This document shows positions 43,634 through 53,376 of a stretch of DNA of 64,000 nt, piece by piece. A program made the position numbers and the translations under genes. Below the pieces are notes generated by a model that saw only the letters and a list, made by a program, of their open reading frames with translations, was not told the DNA's origin and ran no database searches. This DNA is from Fodinicola acaciae (GTDB lineage Bacteria > Actinomycetota > Actinomycetes > Mycobacteriales > HKI-0501), in assembly GCF_010993745.1 (NCBI RefSeq), contig NZ_WOTN01000002.1:1240001-1304000 (forward strand). Reading direction: 5' to 3'. Every line of letters begins with the position of its first letter. Positions within the stretch are counted from its first letter, which is position 1.

Positions 43634-46411
43634 GTGAGCGGGGACCACAACCGCGAGCTGTTCTTTCGCGTACTGGGACCGTTGTCGATCGACGTGCGAG
43701 GAGTCGCGCGAGCCCCTGGCGGCGCGCAGCGGCGGGCCGTGCTGGCGCTGCTCCTGTTGGAGCGCGGCCGGTCGGTGTCGGTGGACCGGATCATGTTCGA
43801 GCTGTGGGGTGACCGGGTGCCGGCATCCGCGAAAACGCAGCTCCACGGCCATGTGTCGACGCTGCGGCGGCTGCTCGCCGGCGGCATCGTCACGACCGCC
43901 AACGGATATCTGTTGGACGGCGGCGAAGTCGACGCGGAGCTGTTCGCGGCCGGCGTCGCGCAGGGGCGGGCGCTGCTGGCGGCCGGCGACGCGGCGCAGG
44001 CGGCGGCGGCGTTACGCGCGGCGCTGGATCACTGGCACGGCCCGGCATATGCCGACGTGACGGCCGAAAGCGTACGCGCCGCGGCGACCCGGCTGGAGGA
44101 GTCGCGGCTGCTGGCGCTGCAGGACCGGATCGACGCCGAGCTGATCCTCGGCCGGCACGCCGAGCTGGTCGGTGAGCTGTCCGAGCTGGTCGCGGCCGAG
44201 CCGCTGCGCGAACGGCTGCGCGGATCGCTGATGACCGCGCTCTATCGTTCTGGCCGGCGGGCCGACGCGCTCGCGGCTTATCTGGCCTGGCGTACGGTGT
44301 CGATCGAGGAATACGGCTGCGAACCAAGTTCGCAACTGCGGGCGCTGCACGAGGCGATGTTGCGCGACGAGGTGGAGCAGCCGGCGCGACGGCAGTCGTT
44401 CGAGCGGATTTTGGCGCCGGCGCAGCTGCCGGTGGCACCTGGCTCGTACGTCGGGCGTACGGAGGCGCTGGCCGAGCTCGACCGGCACCTGCACGAGGTG
44501 GCCGGCCGTGGTCCGTCGCTGGTCGCGATCGTCGGTCCGGCCGGACTCGGCAAGACCGCGCTGGCCACGCGCTGGGCTCACCAGATCGCGGCGCGTTTCC
44601 CGGACGGCCAGCTTTACCTTGATCTGCACGGATATTCGCCGTCGCCGGCGGTGTCGCGGTGGCAGGCGCTGGCCAGCCTGCTGCGTTCGCTCGGCGCCAC
44701 GCCGGACCAGATTCCACCGTACGAGGAGGAAGCAGCCAACCTCTATCGCACTTTCCTTGCCAACCGGAAGGTTCTGGTCTTCCTGGACAACGCCGCCAGT
44801 GCGACGCAGGTGCGGCCGCTGCTGCCGGCCGGCACCGGCAGCATGGCGCTGATCACCAGCCGCGACCGGTTGACCGGCCTGGTCGTCGAACACGGTGCGC
44901 ACCGGCTCGCGCTGGACCGGTTGGCACCAGCGGAGTCCAGGCGGCTGATCGGCGCCGTACTCGGTGACCGCGCCGCCGCCGAGCCACATGCCGTCGACCG
45001 GCTGTGCGAGCTGTGCGATCACTGGCCGCTCGCTTTGCGTATCGCGGCGGCGAATCTGCACGACAATCCCTACAGCACGATCTCCGGTTTCAACGAGCAG
45101 GTGAGCGCGGGCCCGCTGCGGACGCTGCAGCTGACCGGCGACGAACATGCCGGCGTGAAGCTGGCCTTCGACCTGTCATATCGCGCGTGCCGCGTCCGCG
45201 AGCAACGCACTTTCCGTTTGATGGGTGCGATTCCTGGCACCGACATCGCGCTGCCGGCCATCGCCGCGCTGACCGGCACCGACGAGGAGGCCGCGCGGCA
45301 GTCGGTCGAGCTGTTGGTTTCCGCGCACCTGGTGGAAAGATGCGGTCCGGACCGCTATCGGATGCACGACCTGATCCGCACGTATGCGCAGGACTGCGCC
45401 AATGCCGAGGAAACTCAGGAAAATCGCGCGGCGGCGGTGGAGCGGCTGCTCACCTGGTATGTGCGGACGGCCAACGCGGTCGACCGGCTGATCATGCCGC
45501 GCCGGCCGCGGCCGCACCTGACCGGCGCCGATCCGGCTCGGCCACCGGTGGTCTTCGGCTGTGTCACCGACGCCGTACGGTGGCACGAGGCGGAGCGCGC
45601 CAACCTGTTGGCCGGCGTACGCGAGGCAGAGCGGCTCGGGCTGTGGGAAGTCGTCTGGCGGTTGCCGATCGCCAGCATTGCCTTCTATTACCGCAACAAC
45701 CACGCGGCCGAACTCAACGAGATGGCGCACATCGGCCTGGCCGCGGCCAACCGGATCGGTGACCGGCTGGCCAGAGCCAGCTCGCTCACCGCGCTCGGGC
45801 TTTCCTACAGCGACTTGAGAAACTATGGCAGGTCCATCGGCTGCCTGCGGCTGGCGCTGCGACTTTGGCCGCAGATCGGCGATCCGTGGGCCGAGGAGAT
45901 CGCGCTCACCGGCCTGGCCGTCGCGCTGCGCAAGGCCGGCCGGCCGGCGCAGTCGATCCCGTACTTCCACCAGGCCATCGCGGTCGCCGACCAGATCGAC
46001 GACTCCTGGGGGAAAGGCATCGCGCTGCACAACCTCGGCGAGGCCTATCGCAACCTCCGGCTCTATCCGGAAGCCTTCGAATATTACGAAAAGTCGATCA
46101 GGGTGCGGCGTGAGCTGAACGAGGCGCACGGTGAGGCGTGGGTCCTGCACGACCTCGGACAGGCCCATCTGGATCTCGGCCGGCTGCGTGACGCCGAGCG
46201 ATGTTTCCGCCGCGCGCTGCGATTGCGGCGCGCGGTCGGTGATCGTCATGGCGAGGCAACGACGCGCTATGCGCTCGGTGAGCTCGCGTACGCACGTGAC
46301 GAGCCGGACACCGGCAGCGATCACTGGCAGGCGGCGGCCGGCCTGTTCCGGCTGGTGGACCCGGTCCGTGCCGCCGAGGTGGAGGCCGCGCTGCTGACCG
46401 CGTGTCGCTGA
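43634..46411 (+). CDS. AfsR/SARP-type regulator with NB-ARC and TPR domains (second)
   Basis: Regulator of 925 residues with the same layout as the protein encoded at 22204. OmpR-like DNA-binding domain (about 10-95, FRVLGPLSIDVRGV, then LHGHVSTLRRLL), BTAD (100-245), NB-ARC with Walker A GPAGLGKTALATRWAH near 300 and VLVFLDNAASATQVRPLLP, and C-terminal TPRs (AEAYRNLRLYPEAFEYYEKSIRVRREL, AHLDLGRLRDAERCFRRAL). ATP and TPR-bound signals probably tune it. GTG 43634 has an ACGGAG site and rejects the longer frame from 43127. A hairpin and a methyltransferase gene follow. Confidence 0.93.
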   Translation: MSGDHNRELFFRVLGPLSIDVRGVARAPGGAQRRAVLALLLLERGRSVSVDRIMFELWGDRVPASAKTQLHGHVSTLRRLLAGGIVTTANGYLLDGGEVDAELFAAGVAQGRALLAAGDAAQAAAALRAALDHWHGPAYADVTAESVRAAATRLEESRLLALQDRIDAELILGRHAELVGELSELVAAEPLRERLRGSLMTALYRSGRRADALAAYLAWRTVSIEEYGCEPSSQLRALHEAMLRDEVEQPARRQSFERILAPAQLPVAPGSYVGRTEALAELDRHLHEVAGRGPSLVAIVGPAGLGKTALATRWAHQIAARFPDGQLYLDLHGYSPSPAVSRWQALASLLRSLGATPDQIPPYEEEAANLYRTFLANRKVLVFLDNAASATQVRPLLPAGTGSMALITSRDRLTGLVVEHGAHRLALDRLAPAESRRLIGAVLGDRAAAEPHAVDRLCELCDHWPLALRIAAANLHDNPYSTISGFNEQVSAGPLRTLQLTGDEHAGVKLAFDLSYRACRVREQRTFRLMGAIPGTDIALPAIAALTGTDEEAARQSVELLVSAHLVERCGPDRYRMHDLIRTYAQDCANAEETQENRAAAVERLLTWYVRTANAVDRLIMPRRPRPHLTGADPARPPVVFGCVTDAVRWHEAERANLLAGVREAERLGLWEVVWRLPIASIAFYYRNNHAAELNEMAHIGLAAANRIGDRLARASSLTALGLSYSDLRNYGRSIGCLRLALRLWPQIGDPWAEEIALTGLAVALRKAGRPAQSIPYFHQAIAVADQIDDSWGKGIALHNLGEAYRNLRLYPEAFEYYEKSIRVRRELNEAHGEAWVLHDLGQAHLDLGRLRDAERCFRRALRLRRAVGDRHGEATTRYALGELAYARDEPDTGSDHWQAAAGLFRLVDPVRAAEVEAALLTACR

Positions 46412-46418
46412 CGCGGAT

Positions 46419-46453
46419 CTGTTGAGCCTCGAGTAATCGTTGAGGCCCAACAG
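46419..46453 (+). promoter_or_regulatory. Hairpin between AfsR-like gene and methyltransferase
   Basis: CTGTTGAGCCTC (46419-46430) pairs with GAGGCCCAACAG (46442-46453) with one mismatch and an 11-base loop. It starts 8 bases after the regulator stop and ends just before the methyltransferase ribosome site (ACGGAG), so it may attenuate or separate expression of the two genes. Confidence 0.5.
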
Positions 46454-46466
46454 AAACGGAGAGCCT

Positions 46467-47102
46467 GTGTCCTTCCTCGAGACGACCCGCATCGCGTACG
46501 ACACCGTTGCCGAGAGCTATGCTGAGTTCATCGAGGACGACCTGCCCAACCGGCCGGTCGAGCGCTCGGTGCTCGGCCTGTTCGCCGAGGTCGCCGGTGG
46601 TGGGCCGGTCGTCGAGGTCGGCTGCGGACAGGGCCGCGTCGCCGCGCATCTGGACGCGCTCGGAGTCGACGCCGCCGGCATCGACCTGTCGCCGGAGATG
46701 ATCGCGCAGGCCAGGAAACGCTATCCTGGCCTACGATTCGAGGTCGGCACGATGACCGCGCTCGACCTGCCGGACGCCGGCCTGGCCGGCCTGGTCGCGT
46801 GGTATTCGATCATTCACGTGCCACCGGCGCTGCATCCGGATCTTTTCCTGGAATTCCGCCGGGTGTTGCGGCCAGGTGGTTTCCTGTTGCTCGCCTTCCA
46901 CGTCGGTGACGAGACGCGCCACGTCACCGCGGCATACGGCCACGACAATCTCTCGTACGACGCCCACCGCCTGCCACCGGAGCGGGTCGCCGACCAGTTG
47001 GTGGAGGCCGGTTTCGCGATGGTCGCGCAAACCATCCGCCAGCCGATCGGCTGGGAACCGATGCCACAGGCATTCCTGCTCGCCACTCTCGGCACCGACT
47101 AA
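46467..47102 (+). CDS. Class I SAM-dependent methyltransferase
   Basis: Methyltransferase of 211 residues. Motif I VVEVGCGQGRVAAHLDALG (about 53-71), then GIDLSPEMIAQARKRYPGLRF, motif IV-like LAGLVAWYSIIHVPP and post-motif RRVLRPGGFLLLAFHVG. Uses S-adenosylmethionine; the acceptor is unknown. GTG 46467 is preferred over an upstream TTG because of the ACGGAG site and family alignment start (SFLETTRIAYDTVAESYAEF). Follows the AfsR-like regulator in the same direction and may be one of its targets or co-transcribed. Confidence 0.88.
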   Translation: MSFLETTRIAYDTVAESYAEFIEDDLPNRPVERSVLGLFAEVAGGGPVVEVGCGQGRVAAHLDALGVDAAGIDLSPEMIAQARKRYPGLRFEVGTMTALDLPDAGLAGLVAWYSIIHVPPALHPDLFLEFRRVLRPGGFLLLAFHVGDETRHVTAAYGHDNLSYDAHRLPPERVADQLVEAGFAMVAQTIRQPIGWEPMPQAFLLATLGTD

Positions 47103-47149
47103 TTTTTGGACGATTTCGTCGCTTGCCGCGACGGCGCCTTGGCCGATGA

Positions 47150-47592
47150 CGTCCCGGTAAGTGGCGAGAAGGTCCGCCATATGGGAATCCATAGCACCTG
47201 TAACGCTAAATGTCCGGCTGGGAGGTCGCAAATGGTGTGAATGTCGAGTTACTTGCGCTGGACGCAAGAAACAAGGCTTTCACGCCGCCACGATCACTGG
47301 AGGCTGTGACGGGTGTGACTACTGAGGCCGACAACGCAGTTGTGACTGCTGTGCTGCAGCAAATGTCCGTTTTGATGTCTTGTTAAACAAGTATTACGCA
47401 GTCAGCCGCTACAGCACGATCGTTTGGCGTCCATCCCGACAGGTTGCTTCCAAAACATGACCGAGCAAGCCCGGAAAACCCAGCCCCGCACGCAACCCCC
47501 GCCCGCACCTCCATGCACACCGATTGGCATCCACGCGCCCCCTCCCTTGAGGTCGCCCTCCGCGCAGGAGCGCCCGCCGCGCAGGCGAAAAA
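47150..47592. repeat. Dispersed intergenic repeat, copy C
   Basis: Occupies most of the gene-free gap 47103-47712. It carries TGGCGAGAAGGTCCG, AACGCTAAATGTCCGG, AATGTCGAGTTACTTGCG, GACGCAAGAAACAAGG, AACAAGTATTACGCAG and a tail that is nearly identical to copy B (GAGCAAGCCC to GCGCAGGCGAAAAAC). The first GTGGACCAGG block is missing. Confidence 0.87.
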
Positions 47593-47670
47593 CCAACCAC
47601 CCCCTGACGCAACAATCAAGAGACGCAATCAACAGAAACCCAACCACCTCACCAAAAAGCGGACCACACA

Positions 47671-47708
47671 GCGAAAGACGGCTGGAGACCCCTCCAGCCG
47701 TCTTTCGC
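47671..47708 (-). terminator. Intrinsic terminator of ABC exporter operon
   Basis: Perfect 17-base arms (GCGAAAGACGGCTGGAG and complement, 47671-47687 and 47692-47708) with a 4-base loop, 5 bases beyond the stop of the ABC gene ending at 47713. The strongest terminator-like structure in the window. Confidence 0.85.
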
Positions 47709-47712
47709 CTTA

Positions 47713-49689
47713 TTACTCGACTTCCGCAACAGCCTGCGCAAACTGAGCCGCATAAAGCCGCGCGTACGCTCCGTCGGCGGCGAGAAGTTCCTCGTGGCTG
47801 CCTTGCTCGACGATGCTGCCGTGTTCCATCACGAGGATCACGTCGGCGTCGCGGATGGTGGACAGCCGGTGCGCGATGACGAAGCTGGTACGGCCCTTCC
47901 GCAGCGAGTTCATCGCCCGCTGGATCAACACCTCGGTGCGGGTGTCGACCGAGCTGGTCGCCTCGTCCAGGATGAGAATCGCCGGTGAGGCAAGGAAGGC
48001 GCGTGCGACGGTGATCAGCTGTTTCTCGCCGGCGCTGACGCTGGTGCCTTCCTCGTCGATGATCGTCTCGTAGCCGTCTGGCAGCGTACGCACAAACCGG
48101 TCGACATGTGTCGCGCGTGCCGCCGCCACGATTTCCTCGCGGGTGGCTGAAGCGCAGCCGTACGCGATGTTTTCGGCGATGGTGCCACCGAAAAGCCATG
48201 CGTCCTGCAGCACCATGCCGGTCTTGGCGCGCAGATCCTCGCGTGTCATCGTGGCGATGTCGACGCCGTCGAGGGTGATCCGGCCGCCGGTGATCTCGTA
48301 GAACCGCATCAGCAGGTTGACCAGCGTGGTCTTGCCGGCACCGGTCGGTCCGACGATGGCGACCGTGCTGCCCGGCTCGACGACCAGCGACAGGTCCTCG
48401 ATGAGCGGTGTGTCCTCCTGGTAACGGAAGGACACGTGCTCGAACGCGACGCGGCCGTGGGTTTTGCCCATCTCCACTGGCGTAACCGGATCCGGGTCCT
48501 GTTCTTCGGCGTCCAGCAAGGCGAAAACCCGCTCGGCAGAGGCGACGCCGGACTGCATCAGGTTGGCCATGCTGGCGACCTGCGTGATCGGCTGGGTGAA
48601 CTGGCGCGAATACTGGATGAACGCCTGTACGTCGCCGAGCGACAGCGCGCCTGAGGCGACCCGCAGCGCGCCGACGACCGCCACCAACACGTAGTTGATG
48701 TTGCCGATGAACATCATCGCCGGCTGGATCAGTCCGGAGATGAACTGCGCGCGGAAGCTGGCGTTGAACAGGGTTTCGTTGTGCTTGGCGAAAGTCTCCG
48801 CCGACTCCTGCTGCCGGCCGAAGACCTTGACCAGCGAGTGGCCGGTGTACATCTCCTCGATGTGCGCGTTCAGCCGGCCGGTCGTGCCCCACTGTTTGAT
48901 GAACTGCGGCTGCGCGCGCTTGCCGATCCGTGCCGCCACGAAGATCGAGATCGGTACGGTCACCACCGCGATCACCGCCAGCAGCGGGGAAATGATGAGC
49001 ATCAGGATGAGTACGCCGACGATCGTCAACAACGAGGTGACGACCTGGCTCAGCACCTGCTGCAGCGACTGCTGGAGATTGTCGATGTCGTTGGTGACGC
49101 GGCTGAGCACCTCACCGCGCGGCTGCTGGTCGAAATACCGCAGCGGCAGCCGGGCGAACTTGTGCTCCACCTGCTCGCGCAGATCGAAAACCGCGTGCTG
49201 GACGACGGTGGTTGTCAGCCGCCCCTGGAAAACGCCGAGCACGGCGGCGACGACGTACAGCAGTGTGGCGAAAAGCAGCACCTGGCCCACCGCGCCGAAG
49301 TCGATGCCGTGGCCCGGCACGAAGTTCACCGAGCCGAGCAGGTCGGCGAGCTGACCCTGGCCGCGCTGGCGCAGACCGGCGATCGCCTGTGCCTTGGTCA
49401 CGCCGGCCGGATATTGGCTGCCGACGACGCCGGCGAAGATCAGGTCGGTCGCGGCGCCGAGGATTTTCGGTCCTACGGTGGTCAACGCGACGCTGATCAC
49501 GCCGAGCGCGAGTACGACGCCGACGAGCAGACGCTGTGGCTTCAGCAGTTTCAGCAGCCGCCGGCCGGATCCCTTGAAATCCAACGCCTTCTCGGTCGAC
49601 ATGCCGCTCATGAAGCGGCCGGGGCCAGGTGTCGGCGCCGGACCGGGTCCGCGTTTGGGTACGGCTCTCTCGCCCTGGATGGTGGTCAT
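47713..49689 (-). CDS. ABC exporter subunit, canonical ATPase (heterodimer partner B)
   Basis: Half-transporter of 658 residues: about 55 residues of Pro/Gly-rich cytoplasmic tail, six-helix exporter domain (to about 400), then an ATPase domain with Walker [20 protein letters not shown], Walker [13 protein letters not shown] with the catalytic Glu and switch H in IAHRLS. Its signature is atypical, SVSAGEKQ instead of LSGGQ. Paired with the next gene it forms a TM287/288- or BmrCD-like heterodimer. ATGA overlap with the upstream gene. Multidrug or lipid efflux is likely. Confidence 0.92.
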   Translation of the reverse strand: MTTIQGERAVPKRGPGPAPTPGPGRFMSGMSTEKALDFKGSGRRLLKLLKPQRLLVGVVLALGVISVALTTVGPKILGAATDLIFAGVVGSQYPAGVTKAQAIAGLRQRGQGQLADLLGSVNFVPGHGIDFGAVGQVLLFATLLYVVAAVLGVFQGRLTTTVVQHAVFDLREQVEHKFARLPLRYFDQQPRGEVLSRVTNDIDNLQQSLQQVLSQVVTSLLTIVGVLILMLIISPLLAVIAVVTVPISIFVAARIGKRAQPQFIKQWGTTGRLNAHIEEMYTGHSLVKVFGRQQESAETFAKHNETLFNASFRAQFISGLIQPAMMFIGNINYVLVAVVGALRVASGALSLGDVQAFIQYSRQFTQPITQVASMANLMQSGVASAERVFALLDAEEQDPDPVTPVEMGKTHGRVAFEHVSFRYQEDTPLIEDLSLVVEPGSTVAIVGPTGAGKTTLVNLLMRFYEITGGRITLDGVDIATMTREDLRAKTGMVLQDAWLFGGTIAENIAYGCASATREEIVAAARATHVDRFVRTLPDGYETIIDEEGTSVSAGEKQLITVARAFLASPAILILDEATSSVDTRTEVLIQRAMNSLRKGRTSFVIAHRLSTIRDADVILVMEHGSIVEQGSHEELLAADGAYARLYAAQFAQAVAEVE

Positions 49690-51419
49690 GCCGCCTCCTG
49701 CTCGGTGAGCTGGGAGAGCACGATCTCCCGGTACGTCTCGTTGGTTTCCATGAGCTCGTGGTGCGTGCCGGCGCCGACCACTTTTCCGTCGTCCAGGACC
49801 AGGATCCGGTCTGCCGTACGGATCGTGCTGACGCGCTGCGCGACGATCACCACCGTCGCTTCGGCGGTTTCACGCGCCAACGCGGCACGCAACGCCGCGT
49901 CGGTCGCGTAATCCAAAGCGGAGAACGAGTCGTCGAACAGATAGATCTCCGGCCGGCTGATGAGCGTACGCGCGATGGCCAACCGCTGCCGCTGTCCGCC
50001 GGAGACATTCGTGCCGCCCTGCGCGATCGGCGACTCGATGCCGTCCGGCATCTGCTCGACGAAAGACTTGGCCTGCGCCACTTCCAGCGCGTGCCAGATC
50101 TCCTCCTCGGTCGCGTCCGGCTTGCCATAGCGCAGGTTGGAGGCGACCGTCCCGGTGAACAGATATGGCTTCTGTGGCACGAAACCGACCGTCCGGGACA
50201 ACACCGCCGGATCCAGGTGGCGTACGTCGATGCCGTCCACCAACACGTGGCCGCCGGTGGCGTCGTACAACCGGGGGACGAGGTTGAGCAACGTCGTCTT
50301 GCCGCTGCCGGTGCTGCCGATCACCGCGGTCACCTCACCGGGTCGCGCCAGCAGGTTGACACCGCGCAGCACCGGCTTTTCCGCGCCGGGGAAGCAAAAC
50401 TCGACCTCGCGCAGCTCGAGCTGACCGTGCGTCGGCACCGCCGAGACCGGCTCGTCCGGCGGATGCACGCTGCTCTCGGTGTCGAGCACCTCGGTGATCC
50501 GCTCGGCGCACACCTCGGCGCGCGGCACCAGCATGAACATGAAGGTCGCCATCATCACCGACATCAGGATCTGCAGCAGATACGACAGAAACGCGGTCAG
50601 CTCGCCGACCTGCAGCTGGCCAGAGGCGATCAGGTGGCCACCGAACCAGAGCACCGCCACGCTGGACAGGTTCATCACCAGCATGACGGTCGGGAACATC
50701 AGCGCCATCAGCCGGCCGGCGCCCAGCGACACGTCGAAAAGGTCGGTGTTGGCGGTGCCGAAGCGCTCACGCTCGCGGGTGTCGCGGACGAACGCGCGGA
50801 TGACGCGGATGCCGGCGATCTGCTCGCGCAGCACTCGGTTGATGCTGTCGATGCGTTCCTGCATCCTGCGGAACAGCGGCCGCATCCGCGAGATGATCCA
50901 GGCCAGCGCGGCCGCCAGGATCGGCACGATGACAACCAACAACGACGACAGCTGTACGTTTTGGTAGAGCGCCATGATGATGCCGCCGATGCACATGATC
51001 GGCGCGGACGCCATCAGCACGAAGGTCATCAGTGCCAGCATCTGCACCTGCTGGACGTCGTTGGTGGTGCGCGTGATCAGCGACGGCGTGCCGAAGTTTC
51101 CGACCTCTCGCGCGGAAAACGACTGTACGCGGTGGAAGATGCCGGCGCGGATGTCGCGGCCGAGCGCCATCGCCGTACGCGCGCCGAAGAACACCGCGCC
51201 GATCGAGCAGGCGATCTGCACCAGCGAGACGGCGAGCATCACCGCGCCGATCCGCAGGATGTAGCCCATGTCGCCCTTGACGACACCGTTGTCGATGATG
51301 TCGGCGTTCAGGGTCGGAAGGTAAAGTCCGGCCAAAGTCTGGACCAGTTGAAAGAGGGCCACCAGCGCCAAAGGAGCGCGGTATGGCCGCAGAAAGTCGC
51401 GCAACAGTCGTATCAGCAC
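49686..51419 (-). CDS. ABC exporter subunit, degenerate ATPase (heterodimer partner A)
   Basis: Half-transporter of 577 residues: six-helix exporter domain (to about 320) and ATPase with Walker [20 protein letters not shown], signature [14 protein letters not shown] and Walker [13 protein letters not shown]. The catalytic Glu after Walker B is Asp, and the switch position reads VAQRVS with Gln instead of His, so this side's ATP site is degenerate. Complements the canonical site of its partner. GTG 51419 has only a weak ribosome site. First gene of the two-gene operon. Confidence 0.92.
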   Translation of the reverse strand: MLIRLLRDFLRPYRAPLALVALFQLVQTLAGLYLPTLNADIIDNGVVKGDMGYILRIGAVMLAVSLVQIACSIGAVFFGARTAMALGRDIRAGIFHRVQSFSAREVGNFGTPSLITRTTNDVQQVQMLALMTFVLMASAPIMCIGGIIMALYQNVQLSSLLVVIVPILAAALAWIISRMRPLFRRMQERIDSINRVLREQIAGIRVIRAFVRDTRERERFGTANTDLFDVSLGAGRLMALMFPTVMLVMNLSSVAVLWFGGHLIASGQLQVGELTAFLSYLLQILMSVMMATFMFMLVPRAEVCAERITEVLDTESSVHPPDEPVSAVPTHGQLELREVEFCFPGAEKPVLRGVNLLARPGEVTAVIGSTGSGKTTLLNLVPRLYDATGGHVLVDGIDVRHLDPAVLSRTVGFVPQKPYLFTGTVASNLRYGKPDATEEEIWHALEVAQAKSFVEQMPDGIESPIAQGGTNVSGGQRQRLAIARTLISRPEIYLFDDSFSALDYATDAALRAALARETAEATVVIVAQRVSTIRTADRILVLDDGKVVGAGTHHELMETNETYREIVLSQLTEQEAA

Positions 51420-51555
51420 GGGACGAGCTCTCTCATTCTAGGACTCCTTACCGGCCGGCTAGGTAGTCGACCGAGTCCATCATGACATCCGCCGCAACAG
51501 ATTTGCCGCCACCCTGGTTCGGCTGGTGGAGAAATCGCGGCGGTATGTTGCTGGC

Positions 51556-52011
51556 ATGGACGAAGCGCCCGTGGAGATCTACACCGACGGCGCCTGTCGC
51601 GGCAATCCGGGACCGGGCGGCTGGGGTGTGGTGCTGCGCTACGGCGCCGTCGAGAAGGAGCTGTTCGGCGGGGACGTCGGCCCCACGACCAACAACCGGA
51701 TGGAGCTGACCGCACCGATCGAGGCGCTTGGCGCGCTGAAGCGGCGCTCGCGGGTCGAGCTCTACACCGACAGCACGTACGTCCGCACCGGCATCATGGA
51801 ATGGGTGCCGAAGTGGAAGGCCAACGGCTGGCAGACCAGCGCCAGGAAGCCGGTCAAGAACGTCGACCTGTGGCGCGCGCTCGACGAGGCGGTCAAGCGG
51901 CACGACGTACGGTGGCACTGGGTCAAGGGCCACGCCGGCCATCCGGAGAACGAGCGCGCCGACCAGCTGGCCAACCGCGGCCTCGATGAGGCACTCGCCG
52001 CCGCGCGATAG
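51556..52011 (+). CDS. rnhA: Ribonuclease HI
   Basis: Ribonuclease H of 151 residues, the length of E. coli RnhA. The four acidic active-site residues are visible: [40 protein letters not shown] and NERADQLA, plus the [13 protein letters not shown] loop with the catalytic His. It degrades RNA in RNA-DNA hybrids such as R-loops and primers. ATG 51556 is chosen by family alignment; the frame is open ten codons upstream. Confidence 0.95.
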   Translation: MDEAPVEIYTDGACRGNPGPGGWGVVLRYGAVEKELFGGDVGPTTNNRMELTAPIEALGALKRRSRVELYTDSTYVRTGIMEWVPKWKANGWQTSARKPVKNVDLWRALDEAVKRHDVRWHWVKGHAGHPENERADQLANRGLDEALAAAR

Positions 52012-52169
52012 GGCAGTCACTCTCGGTCACCGTTCGGTGAACCGATGCGCCTTCGCAAACCGGAAACGGTAATCTGGTGGATCAGCGCCATCCGCGGCTG
52101 GCCTGCGTTTCCGTCCCGCGGAACGCGCTGGCGAGCGTCCCCAGCGACCTCCGAGAGGGGGAACGAGCG

Positions 52170-52340
52170 GTGAATCAGCGCAAGCGCCGGCCGGCGTATC
52201 CCTCCCGGCGCGGTGGTCCGCTGATGACCCTCGCGCTGCTGGTGATCTTCGTCGGCATGGCGGTGATGGTGATACGCCAGCTGCCATCCACCACCTTCGA
52301 GTCCGTCTGGGACTGGTTCCGCTCCATCACTGGAGGATGA
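52170..52340 (+). CDS. Small single-pass membrane protein
   Basis: Protein of 56 residues: basic N-terminus (NQRKRRPAYPSRRGG), one helix (LMTLALLVIFVGMAVMVI) and a short extracellular tail. GTG 52170 has a GAGGGGG site. No family recognised. Similar small basic-helix proteins are frequent in actinomycetes. Ends inside the convergent membrane-protein gene by 14 bases. Confidence 0.5.
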   Translation: MNQRKRRPAYPSRRGGPLMTLALLVIFVGMAVMVIRQLPSTTFESVWDWFRSITGG

Positions 52341-53088
52341 GGACGAAGACCGCCGCGGCGACGGCATAGCAGCCGATCCCCAGCCAGACGATCTGCACGC
52401 GCCGCCGCTCCGGCAGCTTGGTGAAGGTCAGCAACCACGCCACAGCCGGCAGCACCAGCACCGCGTGCATGGTGACCGCGTGCTCGGGCTTGAGCCAGCC
52501 GCCGGTCGCGTACGCCGCCTGCTGCTGGCCCTGGAACACCAGGATCAGCCCTTTGGCGATCATCGCCGCACCGATCAGCAGCGCCGCGTTGAGGGTGAGC
52601 AGGCCGGTGCGTACGGCCAGCCGCATGCTCGGCGCGGTCTGCGCCGCCATCCGGAACGCCAGCACGGTCAGGCTCGCGATGACCACCACGATCAGGCCAC
52701 CGCCGAAGGCGAGCGTACGCGCCACGACCCCGTCGAACGGCGTCTCCAGGTTGTAATGCGACGGCACGCCGCGCCAGGCCTGCGTCGTGACCAGCGCGAC
52801 CTCGGTGACGCAGGCGAGTGAGAACGCGCCGATCAGCAGCGTACGGACCCGCGGACCCATCCGGATGTAGGTCGCGACCCAGGCGACGGTGATCAGCGTG
52901 AGACCGAAGGACAGGCCGAAAGTCGTCGGCTTGCGGAATGACAGCGGTCCGTCCCAGCTGCCGCCGGTGGCGAGCAGATAGGCGAGGTGGACGAGGCCGG
53001 AGGCGATCAGCGCGACGCCGATCGCGTACGCGACGCGGTCGACGGTGGCCGACCGGTCCCATTGTTTCTGCAGCGCCATCGTGGTCAT
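52327..53088 (-). CDS. Integral membrane protein, seven helices, unknown function
   Basis: Protein of 253 residues with about seven hydrophobic helices (AYAIGVALIASGLVHLAYLL, FGLSFGLTLITVAWVATYI, LIGAFSLACVTEVALVTT, LAFGGGLIVVVIASLTVLAF, LTLNAALLIGAAMIAKGLILVF, AVLVLPAVAWLLTF, VWLGIGCYAVAAAVFVLIL). The segment RKPTTFGLSFGLTL is a pattern I have seen in uncharacterised actinomycete membrane proteins. No catalytic motif. Monocistronic. Confidence 0.78.
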   Translation of the reverse strand: MTTMALQKQWDRSATVDRVAYAIGVALIASGLVHLAYLLATGGSWDGPLSFRKPTTFGLSFGLTLITVAWVATYIRMGPRVRTLLIGAFSLACVTEVALVTTQAWRGVPSHYNLETPFDGVVARTLAFGGGLIVVVIASLTVLAFRMAAQTAPSMRLAVRTGLLTLNAALLIGAAMIAKGLILVFQGQQQAAYATGGWLKPEHAVTMHAVLVLPAVAWLLTFTKLPERRRVQIVWLGIGCYAVAAAVFVLILQ

Positions 53089-53140
53089 GCCGACGAGTAT
53101 CGGGGCTGGTCCGCGCCCTGTCGTGAGGTCGCCGCCGTAT

Positions 53141-53170
53141 CCCGCCGTACGCAGCTGGACGTACGGCGGG
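53141..53170. terminator. 11-bp perfect hairpin
   Basis: CCCGCCGTACG and its complement CGTACGGCGGG flank an 8-base loop. It lies 53 bases upstream of the membrane-protein gene start on the minus strand, so it may be a 5' leader structure or an insulating terminator for the amidase transcript. Confidence 0.4.
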
Positions 53171-53235
53171 ACTTGGCTTGAGTTTCAACCTCTGGGTTGG
53201 TGACTGGTTCCGCGCCACTGGACGCCCGATGGCTG

Positions 53236-53309
53236 GCAGGCTCTCACGCCTGCGTGACTGCTGGGCATGGCGAAACCGCCCACGTGGCGCTGCCACGCCG
53301 GGCGGTCCC
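53236..53309 (+). repeat. Partial dispersed repeat with REP-like hairpin, copy 2
   Basis: GGCTCTCACGCCTGCGTGACTGCTGG matches the end of copy D at 55540-55566, and 53269-53309 is the 41-base hairpin element also found inverted at 21525-21565 (39 of 41 identical). Lies 68 bases past the amidase stop. No gene is seen in 53089-53376. Confidence 0.75.
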
Positions 53310-53376
53310 GGCGCACCGCCAGATGACGTTTGGTCTCGACTCTCATCCACGTGGGAGTTCGAAACAGACCCAGCGG

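Noticed and set aside
22204-47102. Secondary-metabolite cluster suggested by two AfsR-like regulators
   Set aside because: No polyketide, peptide synthetase, terpene or RiPP genes occur; the genes between are mostly sugar uptake and catabolism.
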